IMG/VR virus record: IMGVR_UViG_3300042922_001182
Span: 62,001-126,000 of that record
Length of the DNA: 64,000 nt
Reading direction: 5' to 3' (one strand)
DNA from: a virus
This document shows positions 56,949-64,000 of this stretch, in pieces (position 1 is the stretch's first letter; each line of letters opens with the position of its first letter). Under the pieces are notes generated by a model, which saw only the letters and a program-made list of their open reading frames with translations, ran no database searches and had not been told where the DNA came from. Position numbers and translations under genes: made by a program.

Positions 56949-57677
56949 CTAGCGGGTGCTCTTCGAGTTCGGGGTGTAGTCGCCCATGGCGCGGAAGCCG
57001 AACATGGTCGACTTCAGGACCTTCTTGGCGAGGTCTTCCACGGCCTGCGAGGTGTGGAAGTTGCCCTTGAACGGGATGTCGATCTCGACCTGACCGTGGT
57101 CGCCCTTGGAGTAGTTGTGCTGCGCCAGGGCGATCTTGGTCGGGAACACGGACGTGTAGATCGCCGCGAACTCGATGTTGTCGTTGTCGACGTTGTGGGC
57201 GTCGGGACGGGTCTGGATGTAGAGCAGCTCGCCGGTGTGGTGGCGGGCGCCGTACTGGCCGTCGTTGACGTTCACGTAGGTCGCCAGGCCGGTCTCGGGG
57301 TCACGGATGCCGCTGGCCCAGTACTGGAACAGCGAGCGCACCGGCGAGCCGGAGAACTCCTGGAACTTGATCTGGAACTCGGTGTTACCCTTGGTCACAC
57401 CGGCCGCCACCTGGTACTCCTGGGCCGCGAAGCCCGAGGTGACCGCCTCGGTGGTCAGGTCGATGTCCGAGATACCGTCGAAGCCCTGCATGTTGGCCTC
57501 GGTGAACTCCATGGCCTTGGGGAACTTCTTCAGCACCCAGCTAGGCAGCTTGAGCCAGCGGAAGTACGCATAGCCCTTGATCATGGGGTCGTTCGTCATG
57601 TCCTTCCCGGCGAGGTCGAGTGCGCCGAGGAAGGAAGACGGACTCTCGTACTCATTGAAGTTGAATCCGGTCGTCAT
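56949..57677 (-). CDS. Tail tube protein
   Basis: A 242-residue minus-strand protein encoded directly after the sheath gene, the normal sheath-tube order. FRWLKLPSWVLKKFPKAMEF, DIDLTTEAVTSGFAAQEYQV and TEFQIKFQEFSGSPVRSLFQ followed by YWASGIRDPETG fit the large-phage tube family (a beta-barrel stacked as hexamers inside the sheath). ATG at 57677 has AAAGAGGAGAG upstream. Assigned mainly from position, size and beta-rich pattern. Confidence 0.7.
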   Translation of the reverse strand: MTTGFNFNEYESPSSFLGALDLAGKDMTNDPMIKGYAYFRWLKLPSWVLKKFPKAMEFTEANMQGFDGISDIDLTTEAVTSGFAAQEYQVAAGVTKGNTEFQIKFQEFSGSPVRSLFQYWASGIRDPETGLATYVNVNDGQYGARHHTGELLYIQTRPDAHNVDNDNIEFAAIYTSVFPTKIALAQHNYSKGDHGQVEIDIPFKGNFHTSQAVEDLAKKVLKSTMFGFRAMGDYTPNSKSTR

Positions 57678-57771
57678 TACTCTCCTCTTTTCTTTTACAG
57701 AAGTGAAGGTGCTCTATTAGGCTCGGTTGAGGCGCCCGACCCCGAGGGGCCGGGCTCCATGGTTTGTTCGC

Positions 57772-60483
57772 TTACTTGACGATGATGTCGTTGACGACAC
57801 GCTCGATCACGTTGTTGAAGACCAGCTCGGTCTTAACACGCGTCACCTTGCGCTTCTTCTCGTAGTCGGAAGCGTACACCGTGCCATTGGCAACCTTGCA
57901 GGCGCGGTTGTCGACCCACTGGGAGAGCTCGCCGTTCACATCCGCCTGGAAGGCGTTGTAGGTCGAGGCGTCGCTGAACTCGAACTGGTAGTTCTCGCCC
58001 ATGCGCTCGATACGGCGGAGGATCCTCAGGAGGACGCGGACGTTGTTCTGGTCCGACAGGGCGGAGACCACCTTCTGCATGGTCAGCTGGGAGCCGATCT
58101 TGGTGGTGGTGTTGTCCTGCTCGGCGTAGTTGATCTGGAGCTTGTACAGCTCCTCCTTCCACGTCTCGGTCGGGTTGAACGACATGCGCTTGAAGCCGTC
58201 GAGGACGCCGCGACGCAGGCCAGCCAGCGGGAACTGGATGCCGTTGGCGGTGTCGTTGGCGGGGATCATGCGCGACAGGAAGTAGGTCATGGTGACCTTG
58301 ATGTCGCCGCCGGTGAACTCCGCGTCCTCGACCACGAAGTCCTGGGTGTAGAGCGAGCCGAAGAAGCTCGACGCCTGCGCCTGGTTCTTGCGGAAGTCGA
58401 CGGCCTTCGCCGCGTTGGGCGTAAAGCCGGTGTCCAGGATCGCCATGTGGTCGCCACGGATGTTCCGGGCCAGCTCCAGCATGGCGGTCTTGACGGGCGT
58501 GGGGTAGTTGGCGTCGATCGTCAGGTCGATCGGGACCAGCTTCTTGTTGGTGACGTTCTGGTCGAGCGTGCCGCTGTACGCGGACACCAGCAGCGAGGTC
58601 GCCGTGGTGGTGCGCAGAGTGGGGTTCGACTCGTCCAGGTCGCCGTCGGTACCGCTACCGAGAGGCGCGAGGTTGTCGATGTTGTAGATGTCGACGCCGT
58701 AGGTGTTGCCGAGCTTGACCGTGGCCTCCGAGCGCGCCTCGGTGAGGACGCCAGCGGCGGCGGTCAGGACGGCGACCTTGTCGGCATCGGACGCCTTCGC
58801 GACGCCGACGGCGGCGGTCAGGACGGTGTCCAGGTGACCGTAGGCCGTCTCCATCGAGGTGATGACGTCGTTGGCAGCATCGACCTTGGCCTCGGTGAGG
58901 TTGGTGTTGATGGCGGCCTGGGCGGCGGTCAGGGCAGCAGCGGCGGCGGAGGTCGCCGTGTTGAGCTTGTTCGCAGCGGACGAGGTCGTCGCGATGGCGT
59001 ACGCAGCCAGGGCCGCATCGGCCGCCGTGATGGCGGTGTCCAGGGTGGTCTCGGTCGCGTCCGCCTCGGTCGAGATAGCCAGCACGGTGGTGCGGACTTC
59101 CTTGGCCAGGGCGACCGCGTCCTTGGCGGCCTGGTGACGGGTCACCGGGTCGGCGCCGACGTTGGCGGCGGTGATGGCAGCCTGGGACGCGGTGACCCGC
59201 GAGGTCAGGCCCAGGGTGGCCATCTCCACGACGTTGGCGGTGCGCGAGGCGGTGGTGTAGCCCTCGATCGCCACCAGAGCCGCGAGGACGGCGACGGTGG
59301 CACCCTGGACGGCGCGGCCCAGGTTGTAGGCCTGAAGCTGCTCGGTGCGCTTGGCGCCCGAAGCGTAGGCCAGGAGGGCCTCGGCAGCGAGCTTCTCGGC
59401 AGCTTCGCCGACGGCGGCGACCATGTCGGCCTTCAGCTTGAGGAAGGTGCCAGCGGTGGTGGGATCGCCCTTCGACGTGGTCAGGGCGGTCTTCAGCGCG
59501 GTGGCCTCGGTGTTGTAGGTACCGGCCTCGACCTTGTCCATCGCGTCTTCGATCGTCGCGATGGCGGTCAGGGCAGCGGCGTGGTCGGACACGCGCACGG
59601 CCTCGTCGGCGTTCACGATCGCGGCGACGGTGGAGCTGGAGACGTCGGCGAGCTTGGTGCCAGCGTGGATGGGATCCTCGCCGTCGACGTCGCGCTCGGT
59701 GACGGTCAGCAGGTCCAGCAGGGCCGGGTCGACGTCCGGGTTGATCGCAGCGCCGAGAGCGTTGTAGGCGTCCTCGTTGTAGAGGAACTCCATCTGCTCG
59801 GAGAAGTTCTCGAACACGTAGTCGATCGTCATCTTCTCGTTCGACTTCGACTTGGCGTCGGGCGAGAACGAGACGAGGAAGGGGCCCTCGACCGGGGTGA
59901 CGGTGCCGGTCTTGGAGACGCGGACAACGCTGGCCTCGTAGACGCGGAAGTCGTTGGTGTTGTCCAGGTCCGTGGTCAGACGGAGCTGCACACCCAGGTC
60001 GTTGTAGCCCTTGCCGCGACCCTTCGGGCGGAACGCGCCCAGCAGGTGGTGCTTGTAGCCGTCCACGGTGTCCGAGTGGACGCGCTTCAGCTCGGCTTCG
60101 AGCGCCTCGTGCGAGGTGTGGTTCACCGGGCTGTACATCAGCACCGGGCGGACCTGCAGCTTGCCGCTCTCCATCTTCGTCTGGACGTCCAGGATGACGT
60201 GAGCGAAACCGGCGTTCTCGGGCATGACGCGGAGGCCGAAGACCTCGCCGCCGGACTGCAGGAAGTTGCGAATGTTGTACATGGCCTGTCCGTGGCGGCG
60301 CATGTTGGGCTTGCCGTAGTGAAACTCGGCCTCGCTGGGGGTGGTAAGCCTGACCAGCGTGTTGTCGGGACCGATGTCCGACGTGAACGCGGTAAGCATC
60401 ACGGTCGACCCCGCCGCAGTCACGAAGATCACCGAGTCGTCGATGATCCGCGAGCTGATACTCGGGTGAAGATACTCTTCCAT
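57772..60483 (-). CDS. Tail sheath protein with large Ala/Thr-rich insertion
   Basis: A 903-residue minus-strand protein. The N-terminus (EEYLHPSISSRIIDDSVIFV ... STVMLTAFTSDIGPDN) and C-terminus (GGDIKVTMTYFLSRMIPAND ... VLDGFKRMSFN ... FNNVIERVVNDIIVK) follow contractile-sheath design. Between about residues 255 and 590 lies a low-complexity, strongly helical Ala/Thr/Asp-rich region without Cys or Trp, likely an extra domain exposed on the tail surface. T4 sheath is about 660 residues, so the insertion explains the extra length. ATG at 60483 (GGAGG upstream) is preferred to the GTG at 60498. Confidence 0.8.
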   Translation of the reverse strand: MEEYLHPSISSRIIDDSVIFVTAAGSTVMLTAFTSDIGPDNTLVRLTTPSEAEFHYGKPNMRRHGQAMYNIRNFLQSGGEVFGLRVMPENAGFAHVILDVQTKMESGKLQVRPVLMYSPVNHTSHEALEAELKRVHSDTVDGYKHHLLGAFRPKGRGKGYNDLGVQLRLTTDLDNTNDFRVYEASVVRVSKTGTVTPVEGPFLVSFSPDAKSKSNEKMTIDYVFENFSEQMEFLYNEDAYNALGAAINPDVDPALLDLLTVTERDVDGEDPIHAGTKLADVSSSTVAAIVNADEAVRVSDHAAALTAIATIEDAMDKVEAGTYNTEATALKTALTTSKGDPTTAGTFLKLKADMVAAVGEAAEKLAAEALLAYASGAKRTEQLQAYNLGRAVQGATVAVLAALVAIEGYTTASRTANVVEMATLGLTSRVTASQAAITAANVGADPVTRHQAAKDAVALAKEVRTTVLAISTEADATETTLDTAITAADAALAAYAIATTSSAANKLNTATSAAAAALTAAQAAINTNLTEAKVDAANDVITSMETAYGHLDTVLTAAVGVAKASDADKVAVLTAAAGVLTEARSEATVKLGNTYGVDIYNIDNLAPLGSGTDGDLDESNPTLRTTTATSLLVSAYSGTLDQNVTNKKLVPIDLTIDANYPTPVKTAMLELARNIRGDHMAILDTGFTPNAAKAVDFRKNQAQASSFFGSLYTQDFVVEDAEFTGGDIKVTMTYFLSRMIPANDTANGIQFPLAGLRRGVLDGFKRMSFNPTETWKEELYKLQINYAEQDNTTTKIGSQLTMQKVVSALSDQNNVRVLLRILRRIERMGENYQFEFSDASTYNAFQADVNGELSQWVDNRACKVANGTVYASDYEKKRKVTRVKTELVFNNVIERVVNDIIVK

Positions 60484-60563
60484 CCTTTTTTCCTCCACTT
60501 CTGTTAGACGGGTCGCCTAAGGATTCAATCGAGCCATCTCATTGTGAGACCCATGGGAGCACT

Positions 60564-60578
60564 CTTTAATTGAATGTT
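60564..60578 (-). promoter_or_regulatory. Candidate late promoter, AACA-N6-TAAA (minus strand)
   Basis: Read on the minus strand: AACATTCAATTAAAG, 81 bases before the sheath ATG, in a 123-base gap that otherwise holds no gene. Confidence 0.5.
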
Positions 60579-60606
60579 TCAAGGTGATAGGAGGAAAGAG
60601 TACCTT

Positions 60607-61311
60607 TTAGTAGTGGAGCGTTCTCTCGATGGGCGAGGCAACCTCCTTGGCTCCGCTCTTCGTCCTTGCGACAGACGCGATGACGGACTGGTTCATGTCC
60701 TCGAAGCTCAGAGCCGCGAAGTTGGAGCTGAGAGCAGGAAGGCGCTTGAGGTTGACAGCCTTGTACGCCTTGCCATTCGAGCGGCGGTACGGAACGTTCA
60801 GGTTGCTAGCATCCCTGTAAAGCTCTGCGACGATGCTCTCCAAGACGGAGTTGGGGACCTCAAGATTGATCCCGTTGATCTCCATGCAGTCGTTGTAGAG
60901 CTTCATCACCCTCTCGTAGGGGATGGAGGCGGGGAGGTTGCCGCCGTGGAGGAGCTGGATGAACTTCTTGCCCGCATCGACGGACTTGGTGACGTTCAGG
61001 TTCTCCAGGAAGACGTCGCCGCGCTCCATCTGGAAGACGTGGACGGCGGTCTCGCCGGAGCCGGTGGTGTACTTGTCCTGGAAGCTGAGCATCGACTCGA
61101 TGGGCATGGCGAGGAGCTTGCGGGTGCCCTTACCGGCCGACTCCCTGGACGGGAAAACGGTGAACTCGAAGATGAAGAGAGTCCTGATCCTGTCGCCCAC
61201 CCACTCGGCGATGCCGTCCTGGAAGTAGCTCTCGGGGATCATGACCTCGATGTAGGGGGCGGCCACGATGAGGGAATCCTTCTGTTCGGTAAAGATCTTC
61301 TTGAAATCCAT
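60607..61311 (-). CDS. Probable virion structural protein
   Basis: A 234-residue minus-strand protein; ATG at 61311 has GGAGG upstream. Beta-rich N-terminal half (SLIVAAPYIEVMIPESYFQ, FIFEFTVFPSRES) and helical C-terminal half. Position between the sheath and terminase genes suggests a tail or head-tail component; the family is not recognised. Confidence 0.6.
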   Translation of the reverse strand: MDFKKIFTEQKDSLIVAAPYIEVMIPESYFQDGIAEWVGDRIRTLFIFEFTVFPSRESAGKGTRKLLAMPIESMLSFQDKYTTGSGETAVHVFQMERGDVFLENLNVTKSVDAGKKFIQLLHGGNLPASIPYERVMKLYNDCMEINGINLEVPNSVLESIVAELYRDASNLNVPYRRSNGKAYKAVNLKRLPALSSNFAALSFEDMNQSVIASVARTKSGAKEVASPIERTLHY

Positions 61312-61337
61312 GCTATTGCCTCCTCGGCTTATGAAAC

Positions 61338-61362
61338 GGGGGAACGCTGTGTGCGTTCCCCC
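61338..61362 (-). terminator. Hairpin between minus-strand genes
   Basis: GGGGGAACGC (61338-61347) pairs with GCGTTCCCCC (61353-61362). On the minus strand it follows the stop at 61369 and is followed by GTTTCAT, so partial termination is likely. Confidence 0.55.
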
Positions 61363-61368
61363 TAATGC

Positions 61369-62043
61369 CTAGAACTTCTTCTCCTCCAGGTAGCCGACCA
61401 GCCCCCGGATGCCCGCCGCCAGCGGCTCGTCCTGCTTGCCCTCGGCGGCCCGGTAGATCCGCTCGATCAGCTCGGAGACGAACAGGGCGTGGTCCTTGAG
61501 CGACTTCGCAACGACGAAGCTGTAGAGGTGCAGGCAGAAGACCGTGGCCTCCACCTGGGCTCTGGCGTGGTCGGCGCCGGGTTGGCTGGAGAGGATCTTC
61601 CTGACCATACCGGCGACCGGACGGAGGTTGCGGAACTGGAACTTGCTACCCCGCATCTTCTCGTACGCCTCGCTGTACATCTTGTTGTTGTGCGCCTTGT
61701 CCTTGTACTTGGCGGTGGAGGCCAGCTGCCCGCCGATCCTGGTGCGCAGGCGCTCCAGCTTGTAGGCGTCCTGGATCTGGGTGAAGACGGCGTTGGTGAC
61801 CTTGCCCTCGGGGGTGGCGACCTCGGCGTTCTCGGCGAGGGACTCGGTCATCATGTCGTAGTTCGCGGAGCCAGGAGCCAGGCTCATGTGCTCCACGTTC
61901 TCTCCGACGATGTCCTCCTTGAACTCCTTGTTGGCCTTCTGGAGGATCTCCTCGAAATCGGCGTTGAAGTTGTCGATCTCCTTGATGAGCTTGGCGTCCT
62001 CCTCATCAGCGGTGAGGAACGCCATCGACGTGTTGTCTTGCAT
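61369..62043 (-). CDS. Probable virion protein, helical
   Basis: A 224-residue minus-strand protein; ATG at 62043 has AGGAAAGAGAG upstream. Helical throughout (DNFNADFEEILQKANKEFKE, NKMYSEAYEKMRGSKFQF). No family recognised; inferred virion role from position. Confidence 0.6.
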   Translation of the reverse strand: MQDNTSMAFLTADEEDAKLIKEIDNFNADFEEILQKANKEFKEDIVGENVEHMSLAPGSANYDMMTESLAENAEVATPEGKVTNAVFTQIQDAYKLERLRTRIGGQLASTAKYKDKAHNNKMYSEAYEKMRGSKFQFRNLRPVAGMVRKILSSQPGADHARAQVEATVFCLHLYSFVVAKSLKDHALFVSELIERIYRAAEGKQDEPLAAGIRGLVGYLEEKKF

Positions 62044-62064
62044 TTTCTCTCTTTCCTTCCTGTG

Positions 62065-62838
62065 TTAGCGGGAGACCAGGGCGATGAAGTCCGCCCGGAC
62101 CTTGACCTGGAGCGACGGGCCGGAGACGTCCGAGATCGAGGGGGAGATGAACTTCTCGCAGAAATCATCACCGGCCAGGAATCCAGACTCGCCCTCCTCG
62201 TCGAAGAGGATGCCCTTCACCATCTGGTAGTTGTCGTTCTCCTCGTCCTGGGCTAGCAGGACCTGGAGGACGTACACCGGGTCGTCGATGGTCCCCGGGA
62301 GATCCCGGAGCACCTCAGCCAGGTGGTAGACGACGATGGCATCCTCCTGGGTCCGGACGGTCTTGCGGACGGTGGACATCATCAGGTCCTTCTTGCTCTC
62401 CTCCGACTTGTAGGCCCCTGCCAGGGCCTTGCGGTTCTCGAAGCAGTAGGACACGAGGAAGCGGGTGAGGTTGTTCCTGTACGAGAGCACGAAGAACTCG
62501 TACAGCTGCCTCGTGACCAATGCCATCGCGGACTCCAGGAGGTAGGTCTCCGGGAGGACGATGTTGAAGGACAGCGAGATCGCATCCAGGACCTTCTTGT
62601 AGCCCTGCTTTCGGGCGGTCCTGAGGTCGTTGAGCATCTCCGAGTCGCCCTCGTTGAGGGCCTTGAGCATGCTGTGGCGCTCCTCGAACTCCCTGAGGAG
62701 GTCGATCGGGCCGCCGGGCCCTCCCAGCTGGCCCACCTGCTCCGTGATGTTGCCCAGGAGGACGTCGTCGGACAGGTAGGCGATGATGTCCTCCCTGTTC
62801 ATGATGCCTGCGGGGCGGTACTCCTCTTTGTCGATCAT
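62065..62838 (-). CDS. Probable virion or packaging protein
   Basis: A 257-residue minus-strand protein directly after the terminase gene; ATG at 62838 has AAGGAAAGAGA upstream. Mostly helical (SMLKALNEGDSEMLNDLRTA, MALVTRQLYEFFVLSYRNNL). No family recognised. Confidence 0.6.
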   Translation of the reverse strand: MIDKEEYRPAGIMNREDIIAYLSDDVLLGNITEQVGQLGGPGGPIDLLREFEERHSMLKALNEGDSEMLNDLRTARKQGYKKVLDAISLSFNIVLPETYLLESAMALVTRQLYEFFVLSYRNNLTRFLVSYCFENRKALAGAYKSEESKKDLMMSTVRKTVRTQEDAIVVYHLAEVLRDLPGTIDDPVYVLQVLLAQDEENDNYQMVKGILFDEEGESGFLAGDDFCEKFISPSISDVSGPSLQVKVRADFIALVSR

Positions 62839-62855
62839 TCTTGTCTCTTTCCTTC

Positions 62856-64000
62856 TTACTCGTTGAGTCCGAATACCTTGCCGAACTTCCTGGCGAGGGC
62901 GCTGCCGTAGCCGTTCCTGGAACGGCGGGCTATCTCCTCCCTCACTATGGAGTCGCCCAGCGATTCCTGGCCGTGTGTCGATGCTCTCTTGTTGGCCTTG
63001 CCGAGCTGGGCGATCTGGCTGAGCGCCTTGCCGTGACCTTCTGTGGTGAGCGACCCGTCTGCGTTCTTCGTGTACTTCACGAACTTGGGAATGTTCTTAC
63101 CGTAGGCCATGCCGTAGCGGACCATCAGGTACGCGAAGAGCACGTCGTCGTGCTCGCCGCTGCGGTGCTCGATCTTGCCGTTCTTCTTGCGTTCCAGGTT
63201 CTTGATCTCGTTGAAGATGTCCTGGACGCGGACGATCTCGGGTTGGTCGTTGACGATGCCGTACAGCACCTCGTTGATCATCTTCTGGCGCGAGGACTGA
63301 TCCGTGTTGATGCCGTAGGTCCTGTCCTGGACGGGACGGGTGGTCTTGGCCGTCGGGGGCTTGACCTTCTTCTCGGCCTCCTTGGTCTTGAGCTCGTAGT
63401 AGACGTTGCGCTCGAAGTGCGTCTTGAGCAGGTTGTCGATGACGCCCTTGCCGTACGAGTTCCGCTCGATGAACATCACGCAGTTGGGCATGAGCGTCGC
63501 CAGCTCGCACAGAAGCTCTGTCAGCTCGGCGGTGTCGATGGCGCTGCTCTTGAAGTGCCCCATCGGTCGCAGGTCCTCCGGGTCGCAGATGACGATGGAG
63601 CTGGGATCTCGCATCAGGCCACCGGCGACGTCCACGCCGATCAGCCACGGCCTCCTCCAGTCGGTGATCTGCTCCACGAAGTTGAAGACGTAGTTGTCCA
63701 GGAGGTAGAGCTTACCGGCCGTGGTGCGGATAACGCCGTCTGCAATGGCGCTGAGCTGTTCCTCCTGGAAGGGGGAGGTGTTCGAGGCGTAGGTCCACTC
63801 CAGCAGGATCTCGCGCTTGACCATAAACATGTCGTTGTTCAGGTTTCGGCACTGCGTCCTGTACCAGCGCTCGCTGCGCCCGAGCTCCTGGTAGCTGAAC
63901 TTGATGTAGACGAAGTCGTTGGTGGAGATCTTGTCGATGTAGGCCTTGACCCTCTCGTGATCCCACTCGTAGAAGATCTCGTCGAAGGGCACCGCCGCCT
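62856..64000 (-). CDS. Terminase large subunit, nuclease half (5' end outside window)
   Basis: A minus-strand frame of about 380 codons open at the window edge. IGVDVAGGLMRDPSSIVICD carries the first acidic residue of the RNase H-like nuclease, VMFIERNSYGKGVIDNL the second strand with Glu, and HRSGEHDDVLFAYLMVRYGM the third acidic cluster, as in T4 gp17. The preceding WYRTQCRNLNNDMFMVKREI is the end of the ATPase half, most of which lies beyond the window. The enzyme cuts concatemeric DNA and drives it into the capsid through the portal. No true start codon is in the window. Confidence 0.9.
   Translation of the reverse strand, partial: AAVPFDEIFYEWDHERVKAYIDKISTNDFVYIKFSYQELGRSERWYRTQCRNLNNDMFMVKREILLEWTYASNTSPFQEEQLSAIADGVIRTTAGKLYLLDNYVFNFVEQITDWRRPWLIGVDVAGGLMRDPSSIVICDPEDLRPMGHFKSSAIDTAELTELLCELATLMPNCVMFIERNSYGKGVIDNLLKTHFERNVYYELKTKEAEKKVKPPTAKTTRPVQDRTYGINTDQSSRQKMINEVLYGIVNDQPEIVRVQDIFNEIKNLERKKNGKIEHRSGEHDDVLFAYLMVRYGMAYGKNIPKFVKYTKNADGSLTTEGHGKALSQIAQLGKANKRASTHGQESLGDSIVREEIARRSRNGYGSALARKFGKVFGLNE

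Noticed and set aside
57727-60507. A 926-codon plus-strand frame over the tail sheath gene
   Set aside because: It is the reverse complement of the sheath gene, with no ribosome binding site and Val/Gly/His/Arg-rich shadow composition.
1-64000. CRISPR array, insertion sequence or integrase
   Set aside because: No regularly spaced direct repeats, transposase DDE/HUH motifs or terminal inverted repeats with duplications were seen, and no recombinase with tyrosine or serine integrase motifs.

Overview
This window is a piece of a large, GC-rich (roughly 60-65% by eye), tailed-phage genome of the contractile-tail (myovirus) type, probably a jumbo phage. The evidence is a portal protein, terminase large subunit, prohead protease, tail sheath and tail tube together with phage-type replication and repair genes (RecA/UvsX-like recombinase, SbcC/gp46-like ATPase, family B DNA polymerase, NAD-dependent DNA ligase, a gyrase A-like fragment, HU) and pieces of a multisubunit RNA polymerase beta subunit. 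No integrase, insertion sequence, rRNA or CRISPR array was seen. The host cannot be named from the sequence; AGGAGG-type ribosome binding sites show only that it is bacterial.

Layout. 1-9 kb: the end of a gyrase A-like gene, a pair of related coiled-coil/RelE-like genes, unknown genes, two tandem membrane-protein paralogues and a stand-alone RNA polymerase beta C-terminal module. 8.9-9.3 kb: an AT-rich gene-free island with nested inverted repeats. 9.3-24.3 kb: recombinase, the catalytic C-terminal half of RNAP beta, DNA ligase, a MutY/Nth-like glycosylase, HU (minus strand) and the N-terminal half of RNAP beta. 24.3-25.8 kb: two minus-strand head genes (putative neck protein, prohead protease). 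25.9-34.8 kb: SbcC-like ATPase, a tRNA-Arg(CCU), a nuclease-like protein, a protein with two tandem ubiquitin-like repeats and a polynucleotide-kinase-like protein, interrupted by one minus-strand gene. 35-54.4 kb: a long plus-strand run of mostly unknown small genes, tightly coupled by ATGA/GTGA/TGATG overlaps, containing the N-terminal part of a split DNA polymerase, a Nudix hydrolase and many small zinc-ribbon or membrane proteins. 54.5-64 kb: portal (plus) followed by convergent minus-strand tube, sheath, three probable virion proteins and the terminase.

Transcription. Intergenic gaps before operons carry an AT-rich element, YACA followed by TATTAT/TATCAT-like bases, with no recognisable -35 box. 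It sits 40-80 bases before plus-strand start codons at seven places. Three minus-strand virion transcripts instead carry AACA-N6-TAAR. Because the phage encodes its own RNAP beta pieces, these are good candidates for promoters read by phage polymerase. Many operons end in strong hairpin terminators, several lying between convergent genes.

Most small genes here have no function I can recognise. Domain calls were made by reading motifs, without database search, and weak ones are marked by low confidence.
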